Source of the DNA: CAZHPA01 sp964533945
GTDB lineage: Bacteria > Bacillota > Clostridia > Lachnospirales > WRBF01
DNA length: 64,000 bases
Assembly: GCA_964533945.1 (NCBI GenBank)
Contig: CAZHPA010000007.1
Coordinates: 1-64,000 of the forward strand
Reading direction: 5' to 3'
Positions 33,116 through 41,907 of this stretch are shown here, one piece after another. Made by a program: the position numbers and the translations under genes. Position 1 is the first letter of the stretch; every line of letters begins with the position of its first letter. The notes under the pieces are model-generated. The model was not told where the DNA came from. It ran no database searches and saw nothing but the letters and a program-made list of their open reading frames with translations.

Positions 33116-34280
33116 TTTCACTATATTCTGCATCTTCTGTATTAGAATCGTTGTCAAAATCAGCATCTTCCAAATTATCTTCCAAATCATTTTCCAAGTT
33201 ATCTTCTGGGTTATATTGAACTACACTTTCCCTTTTAATAAGCCCGTATTGGGTACGAACTAAGTTTTCAATTCGGTCTAAAATTTCGCTGTTTTCTTTC
33301 AAGAAATTTTTAGAATTTTCCCTGCCTTGCCCTAATTTAGAACCTTCAAATGAATACCATGCGCCACTTTTATTAACAATGTTTAAGTCTGTTGCAAGGT
33401 CTAATACGTCGCCTTCTTTTGAAATACCAACGCCATATATTATATCAAATTCGCAAACTTTAAATGGAGGCGCAACTTTGTTTTTCGCAATTTTGGCTCT
33501 TGTTCTGTTACCAACAAAAGCATCGCTTATTTTTATTGTTTCAATTCTTCTAATATCAATTCTAACAGAAGAATAAAATTTTAATGCCCTTCCGCCTGTT
33601 GTTGTTTCATTGCCGCCGCCAAAACTTAGCCCAATTTTGTCACGCAATTGGTTTATAAATATAACTGTACAGCCTGTTTTGTTTGCTATAGCTGTTAATT
33701 TTCTTAAAGCTTGCGACATTAATCTAGCTTGAAGACCCATATGGCTGTCGCCCATTTCTCCTTCAATTTCAGCTCTAGGCGTTAATGCTGCAACAGAGTC
33801 TACAATAACAATTTCAATTGCACAAGAACGAACCATTGCTTCTGCAATTTCAAGTGCTTGTTCGCCGTCGTCTGGTTGAGAAACATACAATTCATTTATG
33901 TTAACCCCAAGCTTTGAAGCATATATTGGGTCAAGGGCATGTTCGGCATCAATGTAGCCTGCAACGCCGCCTTTTTTTTGACATTCGGCAACAACATGCA
34001 ATGCAAGTGTTGTTTTTCCTGATGATTCAGGGCCATATATTTCAATTATTCTTCCTTTTGGAATACCGCCAACGCCTAACGCAATATCAAGGCTTAATGA
34101 ACCTGTTGGTATTGAAGCAACAGGTTCTGATAATGCGCTGTCTCCAAGCTTCATAATCGAACCTTTACCAAATTGTTTCTCTATACCGGCAATTGCCGTT
34201 TCAAGCGCTGCATGGCGTTCGGAATCGGACTTAAACTCCGTAATGTTATTATTGCTTTTATCTTTTTTACTGCTTTTCAA
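33072..34280 (-). CDS. recA: RecA recombinase with long acidic tail
   Basis: A 402-residue DNA-strand-exchange ATPase and SOS co-protease. The Walker A motif is GPESSGKTT, Walker B is VIVDSVAAL, loop L1 is near GEMGDSHMGLQAR and the conserved NQLRDKIG precedes loop L2 (GGNETTTGGRALKFY). The start is TTG 34280, nine bases after AAAGGAG and inside the end of the preceding gene; a GTG three codons upstream touches the ribosome binding site. Bacterial RecA is usually about 350 residues. The extra C-terminal tail of about 50 residues is very acidic and repetitive (EDNLENDLEDNLEDADFDND). Acidic RecA tails modulate DNA binding and filament loading, so this one may be strongly autoinhibitory. No LexA-box-like promoter was identified. 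Confidence 0.95.
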   Translation of the reverse strand: MKSSKKDKSNNNITEFKSDSERHAALETAIAGIEKQFGKGSIMKLGDSALSEPVASIPTGSLSLDIALGVGGIPKGRIIEIYGPESSGKTTLALHVVAECQKKGGVAGYIDAEHALDPIYASKLGVNINELYVSQPDDGEQALEIAEAMVRSCAIEIVIVDSVAALTPRAEIEGEMGDSHMGLQARLMSQALRKLTAIANKTGCTVIFINQLRDKIGLSFGGGNETTTGGRALKFYSSVRIDIRRIETIKISDAFVGNRTRAKIAKNKVAPPFKVCEFDIIYGVGISKEGDVLDLATDLNIVNKSGAWYSFEGSKLGQGRENSKNFLKENSEILDRIENLVRTQYGLIKRESVVQYNPEDNLENDLEDNLEDADFDNDSNTEDAEYSENKIKQFNIEEPTVD

Positions 34281-35241
34281 AATGTACACTCTCCTTTGTA
34301 TTTTTCTCTAAAATCTTTGATTTATCTAATTCACTTAATTCATTTGATTCATCTAATTCATCTAATTTCGGAAGCTTAACTAGCTTAATTTGCGAAATTA
34401 TTACAGCTGCAAAAATTAATACACTTCCAAGTATTAACCTAAAACTAACTGCTTCCTTATATATAGCTACAGAAAAGATAATTGCAAAAACCGATTCCAT
34501 AGACATAATAATTGAAGCTTTAGTTGATTCAACATGTTTTTGCGCAACAACTTGCAAAGAAAAAGCTACGCATGTAGAAAATAGACCAATAAATATAAGC
34601 CAAAAAATTCCTTCTGCCATTGGCATTAATGTTGGCAACTTTTTATTATATGCGGCTAAAGCAGCAGCAATGACAAATGAAGAAATTGCGACAAAATTCA
34701 TCATAACAAGCGATAATGCCATTGCATCGTGCTTTTTTGTTGCAATGCCTGTATAACAAACTTGAAACGCATAACAAACGGCGCAAATAAAAACTATAAT
34801 TGCTCCTGTGCTTATAGTTAGCTTATCTGTTACGGAAATTATAAAAATTCCTATAACACACAAAATTGCTCCAAATATTTCGTTAATTCCAACTTGTTTT
34901 TTATATATAATCAAATCCAAAAAAGGAACTAAAACAACGTATGTAGCAGTTATAAATGCACAGATGGAAGGCGTTGTCATATTAAGCCCAACCATCTGAA
35001 ACATAAAAGCAACAAGCAAAAGCAACCCCATAATAGAACCTGCTGCAAGCTCTTGCTTGCTAAGTTTTAAAATAGTTTTTCTAAATGCAAGATTTAGAAA
35101 GAAGGAAGCAACAACAAATCTTCCAGCAGTAAGTTCAAAAGCGTTAAAACCACAATCTAAAACAAATTGGCTTCCAACAAATCCAAACCCCCAAATAACA
35201 GCTAAAACCCACAACAAAACAGTTGCCTTTTTTTCAGACAT
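34267..35241 (-). CDS. DMT-superfamily (EamA) transporter
   Basis: A 324-residue membrane protein with ten hydrophobic helices in two EamA repeats (about 5-140 and 150-285), for example WVLAVIWGFGFVGSQFVLD and FIGLFSTCVAFSLQVVAQKH. The family exports or imports amino acids, nucleosides and other metabolites; the substrate is unknown. The C-terminal 35 residues are hydrophilic with a Leu/Asp/Glu-rich repeat (LPKLDELDESNELSELDKS). Its start overlaps the cinA end by 8 bases and its end overlaps recA by 14 bases. Confidence 0.85.
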   Translation of the reverse strand: MSEKKATVLLWVLAVIWGFGFVGSQFVLDCGFNAFELTAGRFVVASFFLNLAFRKTILKLSKQELAAGSIMGLLLLVAFMFQMVGLNMTTPSICAFITATYVVLVPFLDLIIYKKQVGINEIFGAILCVIGIFIISVTDKLTISTGAIIVFICAVCYAFQVCYTGIATKKHDAMALSLVMMNFVAISSFVIAAALAAYNKKLPTLMPMAEGIFWLIFIGLFSTCVAFSLQVVAQKHVESTKASIIMSMESVFAIIFSVAIYKEAVSFRLILGSVLIFAAVIISQIKLVKLPKLDELDESNELSELDKSKILEKNTKESVHFEKQ

Positions 35242-36469
35242 TAAGCAGTTCTCTCCTAATTAAGTCAAGGGCATTAACAACTGTTCTTGTTCTAATTCTT
35301 TGCCTGTCACCACTAAATTTAAACTGCTTAACAGAAGTTTTGCCGTTTATGCAAACTGCAATATAAACTAAACCAACAGGTTTTTCGTCTGTTCCTCCAT
35401 CTGGCCCTGCAATTCCTGTTATAGAAACGCCTATATTTGAATTTGCAGTACTTGCAATACCTTGTGCCATTTCGGCAGCAACTTGTTCGCTAACTGCTCC
35501 GTATTGCGAAAGCGTTTCGGGTTTAACGTTAAGGCGTGATATTTTGGAATTGTCGCTGTAAGTTACAACGCTTTCCAAAAGTACGGAAGAAATACCAGAA
35601 ACATTAACAAATCTTCCTGTTAAAAGCCCGCCCGTACATGATTCGGCGCAAGCAATTGTCATTTTCTTTTCTGCTATAAGCTTAACAACTGCCTGTTCTA
35701 ATGTGTCGTCGCCGATAGTGTATATATTATCTCCTAAACGCTTGGATATTTCATCAATTGTAGGCTGCATAATTTCTGAAGCTTTTGCTTCATTTTCAGC
35801 GCTTGCCGTAACTCTTAGCGTAACTTCCGAAGCTTTGGCATAAGGCGCAATTGTTGGGTTAGTTTGGTTGTCAATTAAGTCTTTAACAATACTTTCAACT
35901 TTGCTTTCACCAACGCCACAAATTTTTACTCTTTTTGAATAAAACGTTACATTTGTTTTTGTTCTTAAAAAAGGAACAACCATATTTTCAAACATAGGTG
36001 TCATTTCAACAGGAGGACCGGGCAAAAGTATTAAAACCTTATCATTTTGTTCAACAATTATACCAGGCGCTGTTCCTTTGTTGTTTTTAATAATAGTTGC
36101 GTCTTTTGGAATATACGCTTGCTTTTTGTTGTTTTCGGTCATTTCAAAACCTTGAGATTTAAAGTAATTAACAATGCCTTGTAAAATTTCATCATTAAGC
36201 ACAAGTTCTTTTTTGAAATATTCAGAACATACTTCTTTTGTTAAGTCATCGCCTGTTGGCCCTAAGCCACCCGTTGTAATAACAAGTTGTGCTCTTGAAT
36301 ATGCTATTTCAAGTGCAGACAAAAGTCGTTCTCTATTATCGCCAACTACCGTTTGAAAATAAGTTGAAATTCCAAGCTTTGCTAGTTCCTTTGCAATAAA
36401 TTGCGCATTTGTATTTAGTGTATCTCCTAGCAAAAGTTCTGTTCCAACTGCTAAAATTTCAGCGTTCAT
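35234..36469 (-). CDS. cinA: CinA family, competence/damage-inducible protein
   Basis: A 411-residue two-domain protein. The N-terminal MoCF/COG1058 part (1-170) has EILAVGTELLLGDTLNTNAQ and TTGGLGPTGDDLTKE. The C-terminal CinA domain (about 255-405) has ACAESCTGGLLTGR and SITGIAGPDGGT. Family members are reported to have ADP-ribose pyrophosphatase and/or NMN deamidase activity (pyridine nucleotide salvage), and cinA is co-transcribed with recA in many Firmicutes. Here one transporter gene intervenes. It starts with ATG 8 bases after pgsA. Confidence 0.92.
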   Translation of the reverse strand: MNAEILAVGTELLLGDTLNTNAQFIAKELAKLGISTYFQTVVGDNRERLLSALEIAYSRAQLVITTGGLGPTGDDLTKEVCSEYFKKELVLNDEILQGIVNYFKSQGFEMTENNKKQAYIPKDATIIKNNKGTAPGIIVEQNDKVLILLPGPPVEMTPMFENMVVPFLRTKTNVTFYSKRVKICGVGESKVESIVKDLIDNQTNPTIAPYAKASEVTLRVTASAENEAKASEIMQPTIDEISKRLGDNIYTIGDDTLEQAVVKLIAEKKMTIACAESCTGGLLTGRFVNVSGISSVLLESVVTYSDNSKISRLNVKPETLSQYGAVSEQVAAEMAQGIASTANSNIGVSITGIAGPDGGTDEKPVGLVYIAVCINGKTSVKQFKFSGDRQRIRTRTVVNALDLIRRELLNV

Positions 36470-36477
36470 TGCTCACC

Positions 36478-37011
36478 CTATCCTTTTAAAACATTAAAGT
36501 TGTTATATATATATTCAACTGCCGAAGCAATAGTAAAAATAACGGCTAAAGCTATTAATGCGTTTGATATAAGCGGCATTTCAAATCCGGCTAATATAAA
36601 TACTATCATAACCATTTGAATTATAGTTTTAATTTTTCCAAGCGAGCCTGCCGCAATAATAACGTTGCTGCTTGCTGCCAGCGTTCTGAAACCCGTTATT
36701 GTAAATTCTCTGCAAATAATTAAAATAACAACCCAAGACGGCAAAAGCGAAAGTTCAACCATTGCTATTAATGCAGCTGCAACAAGCATTTTGTCTGCAA
36801 GAGGGTCTATTAGTTTTCCAAAGTTTGTTACTAAATTTCTGCTTCTTGCAACATACCCGTCTAGCGCATCTGTTATTGAAGCGATTATAAAAATTGAAAC
36901 CGCAATATATCTTGCCATATTTCCAAGCCTGAAATCATAAAGCAAAACAATTAAAAATACGGGAATTAGAAATATGCGTAAAAGTGTTAATTTATTCGCT
37001 AAATTAAACAT
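36478..37011 (-). CDS. pgsA: CDP-diacylglycerol--glycerol-3-phosphate phosphatidyltransferase
   Basis: A 177-residue membrane enzyme for the first committed step of phosphatidylglycerol synthesis. The CDP-alcohol phosphotransferase motif D-x2-DG-x2-AR-x8-G-x3-D-x3-D is complete (DALDGYVARSRNLVTNFG, then KLIDPLADK, near 46-72). It has about five TM helices. It overlaps rimO by one base. The order rimO-pgsA-cinA upstream of recA is common in Clostridia. Confidence 0.93.
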   Translation of the reverse strand: MFNLANKLTLLRIFLIPVFLIVLLYDFRLGNMARYIAVSIFIIASITDALDGYVARSRNLVTNFGKLIDPLADKMLVAAALIAMVELSLLPSWVVILIICREFTITGFRTLAASSNVIIAAGSLGKIKTIIQMVMIVFILAGFEMPLISNALIALAVIFTIASAVEYIYNNFNVLKG

Positions 37012-38336
37012 TACACAACACTTCCGAACAAATCATATTCTGAAACGTCTTCAATTAAAACATTAACAAATTCTCCGGCAACAATTTCGTATTCGCTTTC
37101 AAAAAATACAATGCAGTCAATTTCATAGCAATCGGCATAGCTTCTTCCGCAATATACGTTTTGTTCTGGTAAAAATCCGTCAACTATAATTTTTAATGTT
37201 TTTCCTACTTTTTGCTTATTCTTTTCAAACGAAATATTTTTTTGCAAAAGCATTACTTGTTCTTTGCGCTGCTCTTTAACTTCTTCGTCAACTTGTTCTG
37301 GTAAATTATATGCTGGCGTTCCTTCTTCTTTTGAATAAGTGAAAACCCCTAGCTTTTCAAATTGCATTTGATTAACAAAATTAAGCAGATTGTTGAAGTT
37401 TTGTTCTGTTTCTTTTGGAAAACCAACTATTAAAGTAGTTCTAATGCTAATATTGGGCATTGCGCTTCTTAAAGCGTTTATAACTTCAACAATTTTTTCT
37501 TTGTTGCAATGCTTTCTGCCCATAAGCTTTAAAATATCGTTATCCGCATGTTGAATTGGAATGTCTATATAATGGCAAACTTTAGGGTTTTTAGCCATTT
37601 CATCAATTAAATCGCTGTTAATCCGTTCGGGATAGCAATATAATATTCTTATCCATTCAATACCTTCAATATTAGATAATTCCCTAAGCAAAGCATGAAG
37701 TTTAAATTCTCCATAAATATCTTTGCCGTAATAGCCTGTGTCTTGTGCAACTAAAATTAGTTCTTTAATGCCGTAACTTGCAAGCTTTTGTGCTTCTGAA
37801 ACTAAGCTTTCAATAGTTCTGCTTTTATATTTTCCTCTTATACTTGGAATTGTGCAATATGTGCAAGCGTTGTCGCAGCCTTCGGCAATTTTTAAATACG
37901 CAAAATACGAAGGCGTACTTAAAATTCTTTCTGTATTAACCATATTTTGGCTGCTTTCAGAAACGAGACTAATGTTTTTTTCTCCAACATTAACCTTTTT
38001 AATTATATCAACTATTTCGTGATAATCATTTATTCCAACTATTGCGTCAATTTCCGGAAGCTGGTTAAATATTTCGTCACGATAGCGTTGCACCATGCAG
38101 CCTGTAACTATTAACGCTTTGCATTTGCCTATAGTTTTATATTGCGCCATTTCCAAAATATTATTAATGCTTTCTTGGGTTGCGTCGGCGATAAAGCCGC
38201 AAGTATTTATTATAATAATATCGGCGGCGGCTTCGTCGTTTGTTATTTCAAAGCCTTCCTTGTTAATAAGCGAAAGCATAACTTCGCTGTCAACAAGATT
38301 TTTGTCGCAGCCAAGCGACAAGAAAAAAATTAGCAA
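37011..38336 (-). CDS. rimO: Ribosomal protein uS12 methylthiotransferase
   Basis: A 441-residue radical-SAM enzyme that methylthiolates the conserved aspartate of ribosomal protein S12. The N-terminal UPF0004 domain starts FFLSLGCDKNLVDSEVM. The radical-SAM cluster motif is CDNACTYCTIP near 148, and the C-terminal TRAM domain has KTLKIIVDGFLPE. The SLGCDKNLVDSE start is diagnostic of RimO rather than MiaB. TTG 38336 behind GGAAGGGGTG is the start. It lies 20 bases downstream of folD. Confidence 0.94.
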   Translation of the reverse strand: MLIFFLSLGCDKNLVDSEVMLSLINKEGFEITNDEAAADIIIINTCGFIADATQESINNILEMAQYKTIGKCKALIVTGCMVQRYRDEIFNQLPEIDAIVGINDYHEIVDIIKKVNVGEKNISLVSESSQNMVNTERILSTPSYFAYLKIAEGCDNACTYCTIPSIRGKYKSRTIESLVSEAQKLASYGIKELILVAQDTGYYGKDIYGEFKLHALLRELSNIEGIEWIRILYCYPERINSDLIDEMAKNPKVCHYIDIPIQHADNDILKLMGRKHCNKEKIVEVINALRSAMPNISIRTTLIVGFPKETEQNFNNLLNFVNQMQFEKLGVFTYSKEEGTPAYNLPEQVDEEVKEQRKEQVMLLQKNISFEKNKQKVGKTLKIIVDGFLPEQNVYCGRSYADCYEIDCIVFFESEYEIVAGEFVNVLIEDVSEYDLFGSVV

Positions 38337-38356
38337 ACCAACACCCCTTCCTTACT

Positions 38357-39196
38357 TTATATTCTATTTTGAATTTTATAAGCTTCAACACAGTTTTTAA
38401 GAAGCATTGCAACTGTCATTGGTCCAACTCCTTTTGGAACAGGTGTTATAAAAGAAGCTTTATCTTTAACGTTTTCAAAATCAACGTCTCCACAAATAGT
38501 TTTACCTTCAAGCCTATTAATGCCAACGTCTATAACAACAGCCCCTTCTTTAACCATATGCTCTTTAATAAATTTAGGTTTGCCTATTGCTGCGATTAAA
38601 ATGTCGGCGTTTTGGCAAACTTCATCCAAATTTTTAGTTTTTGAATGGCAAATCGTAACAGTTGCATTTGCTTTAAGAAGAAGCGTTGCTAATGGCTTTC
38701 CTACCAAATTACTTCTCCCAACAATAACGCAATTTGCCCCTTCTGTTTTAATGCCTGTCCTTTTTATAAGTTCCATAACTCCATATGGGGTGCAAGGCTT
38801 TAAAACAGGAATATCTGTTACCCAAAGCAAGCCGGCGTTGTATGGGTGCAAGCCGTCTACATCTTTTTTAGGGTCTATTTGAAGTAAAGCTTTTTCAGCG
38901 TTAATATGTTTAGGTATTGGAAGCTGAAGTAATATTCCATTTACATTTTCTGAATTATTTAAGCTTGAAATAGTATCTAAAAGTTGCTGCTCTGTTGTTT
39001 GCTCGTCAAGTTCTATAACATTAGAATTAATGCCAACAGCAGCGCAAGCTTTAGCTTTATTATTAACATATATTTTTGAAGCCTCATCGTTTCCTACACG
39101 AATTACGGTAAGGTTTGGTTTTATATTTAATTCTAAAATTTCATTCTTTAACTGTTCTTTAATTTCAGAGGAAACTTTAAATCCATCAATTATCAT
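38357..39196 (-). CDS. folD: Methylene-THF dehydrogenase / methenyl-THF cyclohydrolase
   Basis: A 279-residue bifunctional enzyme of one-carbon metabolism that interconverts 5,10-methylene- and 10-formyl-tetrahydrofolate with NADP. The catalytic lysine region is IYVNNKAKACAAVGI. Signature stretches are GILLQLPIPKH, DVDGLHPYN and CVIVGRSNLVGKPLATLL (Rossmann site), with the end TPVPKGVGPMTVAMLL. It lies 24 bases downstream of the NCS2 permease gene, so both probably come from the promoter at 40600-40628 and serve purine and folate metabolism. Confidence 0.95.
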   Translation of the reverse strand: MIIDGFKVSSEIKEQLKNEILELNIKPNLTVIRVGNDEASKIYVNNKAKACAAVGINSNVIELDEQTTEQQLLDTISSLNNSENVNGILLQLPIPKHINAEKALLQIDPKKDVDGLHPYNAGLLWVTDIPVLKPCTPYGVMELIKRTGIKTEGANCVIVGRSNLVGKPLATLLLKANATVTICHSKTKNLDEVCQNADILIAAIGKPKFIKEHMVKEGAVVIDVGINRLEGKTICGDVDFENVKDKASFITPVPKGVGPMTVAMLLKNCVEAYKIQNRI

Positions 39197-39220
39197 TTTA
39201 TCATTCCTTTTTAAATCCTT

Positions 39221-40555
39221 TTAGCCTAAAAACAACTTTAATGCAAAAATTAACGCAACAATTAACATAACATTGCTTACATCTTGTCTTTTTCCAACTG
39301 CAAATTTAATTATTACATAACTTAAAACACCAAAAATTAAACCTTCAGAAATGCTGTATGCCAAAGGCATTAATATAATACAAATAAACGCCGGAAAGCC
39401 TTCCGAAAAATCTGAGAAATCAATTTTAAGCACAGATTCAATCATAAACAAGCCAACAACTATAAGTGCAGGCGCTGTTGCAAATGCCGGTATTGCGCTG
39501 AAAATTGGAGAAAAAACAAGAGATATTAAAAATAATCCCGCAACCACCAACGAAGTTAAGCCTGTCCTTCCGCCTTCTGCAACGCCTGAAGCACTTTCAA
39601 CATATGATGTTACGGTTGAAGTTCCAACGGCAGCACCGAATGTTGTTCCAACGGCATCGGCTAAAAGTGCTTGTTTTAATTTTGGAAGTTTGCCGTTTTT
39701 ATCCAAAAATCCGGCTTTATCAGAAACACCAATAAGCGTTCCTATAGTATCAAATACATCTACAAATAAAAAGGAGAATACGACGGTTACAAATTCCCAA
39801 ATAGGAAAGCCTGTTTTTAACGTTTTAAAAGCTACAATTATGTTAAAATCAGCAATTGAAGGGGGAGCTGAAAAAAGTTTGTTTGGAATTAATGAATACA
39901 TGCCAATTTCAGGATTAACAACATATAACCCGGCAATTTGGCAAACAATCCCCATAATCCATGTAATTATAATGCCCCAAAATAACGCACCTTTAACTTT
40001 TTTAATAAGCAAAATAACGCTAATTAAAACCCCGACTAACGTTAAAATTACCGTAATACTTTTAATATCGCCAAGTGCAACAGATGTTGCTTCATTGCTA
40101 ACAACGAGCTTGCTGTTTTGCAGCCCTATAAATGCAATAAATAACCCAAGACCAACTGTTACGGCATATTTCAAGTTTTGCGGTATGCTATCAAAAATTG
40201 CTTCACGAACGTTTATTATAGACATTAAAAGGAAAATTATACCTTCTACAAAAACGGCTATTAACGCCATTTGCCAGCCATATTTTAAACCTACGGAAAA
40301 TGCGAAAAAAGCATTAAGACCCATTCCAGGGGCAAGTGCAAAAGGATAGTTTGCAAGAAGTGACATTGTTAATGTTGCAACGGCAGAAGCTAAAGCAGTT
40401 GCTGTAAAAACAGCGCCCCAATCCATTCCTGCAGCTTCCAAAAAACCGGGATTAACAACAAGTATATATGCCATAGTCATAAATGTTGTTAATCCTGCAA
40501 AAATTTCAGTGGAAACTGTTGTTTTGTTTTGCTTTAGCTTGAAAAAATTTTCCAT
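39221..40555 (-). CDS. NCS2/AzgA-type purine permease
   Basis: A 444-residue membrane protein with about 13 helices. The NFALAPGMGLNAFFAF-like motif (PFALAPGMGLNAFFAFSVG) and the segment GTSTVTSYVESASGVAEGGR place it in the AzgA/PbuG/PbuO group that imports hypoxanthine, guanine or adenine with protons. No purine riboswitch fits in the 95-base upstream gap. It is the first gene of the folD-rimO-pgsA-cinA-recA transcription unit, with ribosome binding site AAGGAGG. Confidence 0.9.
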   Translation of the reverse strand: MENFFKLKQNKTTVSTEIFAGLTTFMTMAYILVVNPGFLEAAGMDWGAVFTATALASAVATLTMSLLANYPFALAPGMGLNAFFAFSVGLKYGWQMALIAVFVEGIIFLLMSIINVREAIFDSIPQNLKYAVTVGLGLFIAFIGLQNSKLVVSNEATSVALGDIKSITVILTLVGVLISVILLIKKVKGALFWGIIITWIMGIVCQIAGLYVVNPEIGMYSLIPNKLFSAPPSIADFNIIVAFKTLKTGFPIWEFVTVVFSFLFVDVFDTIGTLIGVSDKAGFLDKNGKLPKLKQALLADAVGTTFGAAVGTSTVTSYVESASGVAEGGRTGLTSLVVAGLFLISLVFSPIFSAIPAFATAPALIVVGLFMIESVLKIDFSDFSEGFPAFICIILMPLAYSISEGLIFGVLSYVIIKFAVGKRQDVSNVMLIVALIFALKLFLG

Positions 40556-40599
40556 AATTATTTCTAAACCTCCTTATTTATTTTTTCTTTACAAGTATA

Positions 40600-40628
40600 A
40601 GAATAACAAATTTCGGAGGGCATTTCAA
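40600..40628 (-). promoter_or_regulatory. Promoter of the permease-folD-rimO-...-recA operon
   Basis: Minus strand: TTGAAA (40628-40623), a 17-base spacer and TATTCT (40605-40600) with TG one base upstream (extended -10). The leader is short, about 40 bases. Confidence 0.5.
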
Positions 40629-40642
40629 CTGTTTTTAAAGCA

Positions 40643-40673
40643 TAAAATAGTTAGAATATTTGTACTCTAACTA
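40643..40673 (-). terminator. Terminator of the flagellar operon, overlapping the moeA stop
   Basis: A perfect 8-bp stem TAGTTAGA (40648-40655) / TCTAACTA (40666-40673) includes the last codons of moeA and is followed on the minus strand by TTTTATG. Confidence 0.65.
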
Positions 40674-41904
40674 CATCTCCCTTGTGAATTTTGTTGCAGC
40701 CTTTGTTTGCGCTAACATATCCATCGGCATTTGCAATTAAAACGATAGAGGACGATTTCATAGGTTGCGGAGTTGCTGTTAACTGTCCGTCTGCATTTTT
40801 ATCGATGCTTACGGCAAAAAATTCGTCTTTGTCGGGAGTTGAATATATATCATCTGAAAGAATTGCTTCAATACAAGGATAAGGGCAGAAACAAGGATAA
40901 GGTTTACAATTTTCGTTTAAACCGTTTATTGCATAAAAAATATGCTTAACAATAGTAGTCATAACAAAAAATACTGAAACATCATGGTTTGCGGTTGCAA
41001 TAATTGGTTTTGCGTTTAACATTGCAATAGTTGTTTGCTTTCCCGGTCTAGCAGCAATGCGCCTTGCAATATAGCGAATATTTCCTATAGAATCAATTGC
41101 GTTAAGGGTGTTGCTTTCTTTGCAAGCAGAAACTCCGCCGCTAACAATTACCATATCACATTGTTTAAAAGCTTTTTTAATGTTGTTAATAAGGCAAAGC
41201 TTTTCATCTTCAACAATTCCATATAAAACAACTTCGCCGCCCCAATTAGTTATTAAAGAGCGAATAGCATAACTGCTAACATCTCTAACTTTTGGGCTGT
41301 TGCCATCTATTTGCTCTGTAGCTTCGGCTAATTCGTTGCCTGTTACAATAACTCCACATTTAAGCTTTTTAAAAACAACAGCTTCTGTAATTCCCAATGC
41401 TGCTAAAATACATATATCTTTTGTTGTAAGCTGCTTTAATTTTCGAATTAAAATTTTGCTTTTTTTGGCATCATGCCCTTTAGGAACTATGTTTGAGCGT
41501 TGAGCTATACTTTCTTGAATTAAAACTTCATCGCCCAAAATTTCGCAAGGCTCGAATGCTATAACGGCATCTGCCCCTTTAGGAACAATTCCATTAATTG
41601 GAACATAAGCTGTTTGCTTGCTTTCAACAACAAGCTCGGTTATTGAAGCGGCAGAAGATTCGCCAATCAACTTAAGTCTTGCTGGATTTGTTCTTCTTGC
41701 TTTTAAAACATCAGATGCTAAAACGGCATACCCTTCAACTGCAGAACGGCTAAAGCTTGGAAAGTCTTGCTTTGCATAAATATCTTCTGCAAGTATTCGG
41801 TTTTCCAAGTTATCTAGTTCAACAACTTCTGTTTCAAAATTAAAGCGAGAAAAATTATTATATATGCTTGCAATTATATCATCAACATTTTTGCTAAACG
41901 GCAA
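40651..41904 (-). CDS. moeA: MoeA-like molybdopterin molybdenumtransferase
   Basis: A 417-residue protein of the MoeA family, which inserts molybdate into adenylated molybdopterin. Domain order is MoeA_N (1-165, with DFPSFSRSAVEGYAVLASDV), the MoCF domain (about 175-315, with VIVTGNELAEA and MVIVSGGVSACK) and MoeA_C. The normal S-x-MDGYA aspartate is glutamate here (SAVEGYA), a conservative change at a position important for catalysis in E. coli MoeA. No other molybdenum-cofactor gene is in the window. TTG 41904 follows GGGGTGAG and lies three bases after the flhB stop, so it is the last gene of the flagellar transcription unit. Confidence 0.85.
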   Translation of the reverse strand: MPFSKNVDDIIASIYNNFSRFNFETEVVELDNLENRILAEDIYAKQDFPSFSRSAVEGYAVLASDVLKARRTNPARLKLIGESSAASITELVVESKQTAYVPINGIVPKGADAVIAFEPCEILGDEVLIQESIAQRSNIVPKGHDAKKSKILIRKLKQLTTKDICILAALGITEAVVFKKLKCGVIVTGNELAEATEQIDGNSPKVRDVSSYAIRSLITNWGGEVVLYGIVEDEKLCLINNIKKAFKQCDMVIVSGGVSACKESNTLNAIDSIGNIRYIARRIAARPGKQTTIAMLNAKPIIATANHDVSVFFVMTTIVKHIFYAINGLNENCKPYPCFCPYPCIEAILSDDIYSTPDKDEFFAVSIDKNADGQLTATPQPMKSSSIVLIANADGYVSANKGCNKIHKGDVVRVQIF

Positions 41905-41907
41905 GTT

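Noticed and set aside
39351..40349. Long plus-strand open frame (332 codons) opposite the NCS2 permease gene
   Set aside because: It is a mirror of a strongly conserved transporter gene, lacks a ribosome binding site, and has a low-complexity translation (Pro/Thr/Ala-rich) typical of antisense frames.
40556..40650. Purine riboswitch before the NCS2 permease
   Set aside because: The gap is only 95 bases and is taken up by a terminator, a promoter and a ribosome binding site; the three-helix purine fold is not seen.
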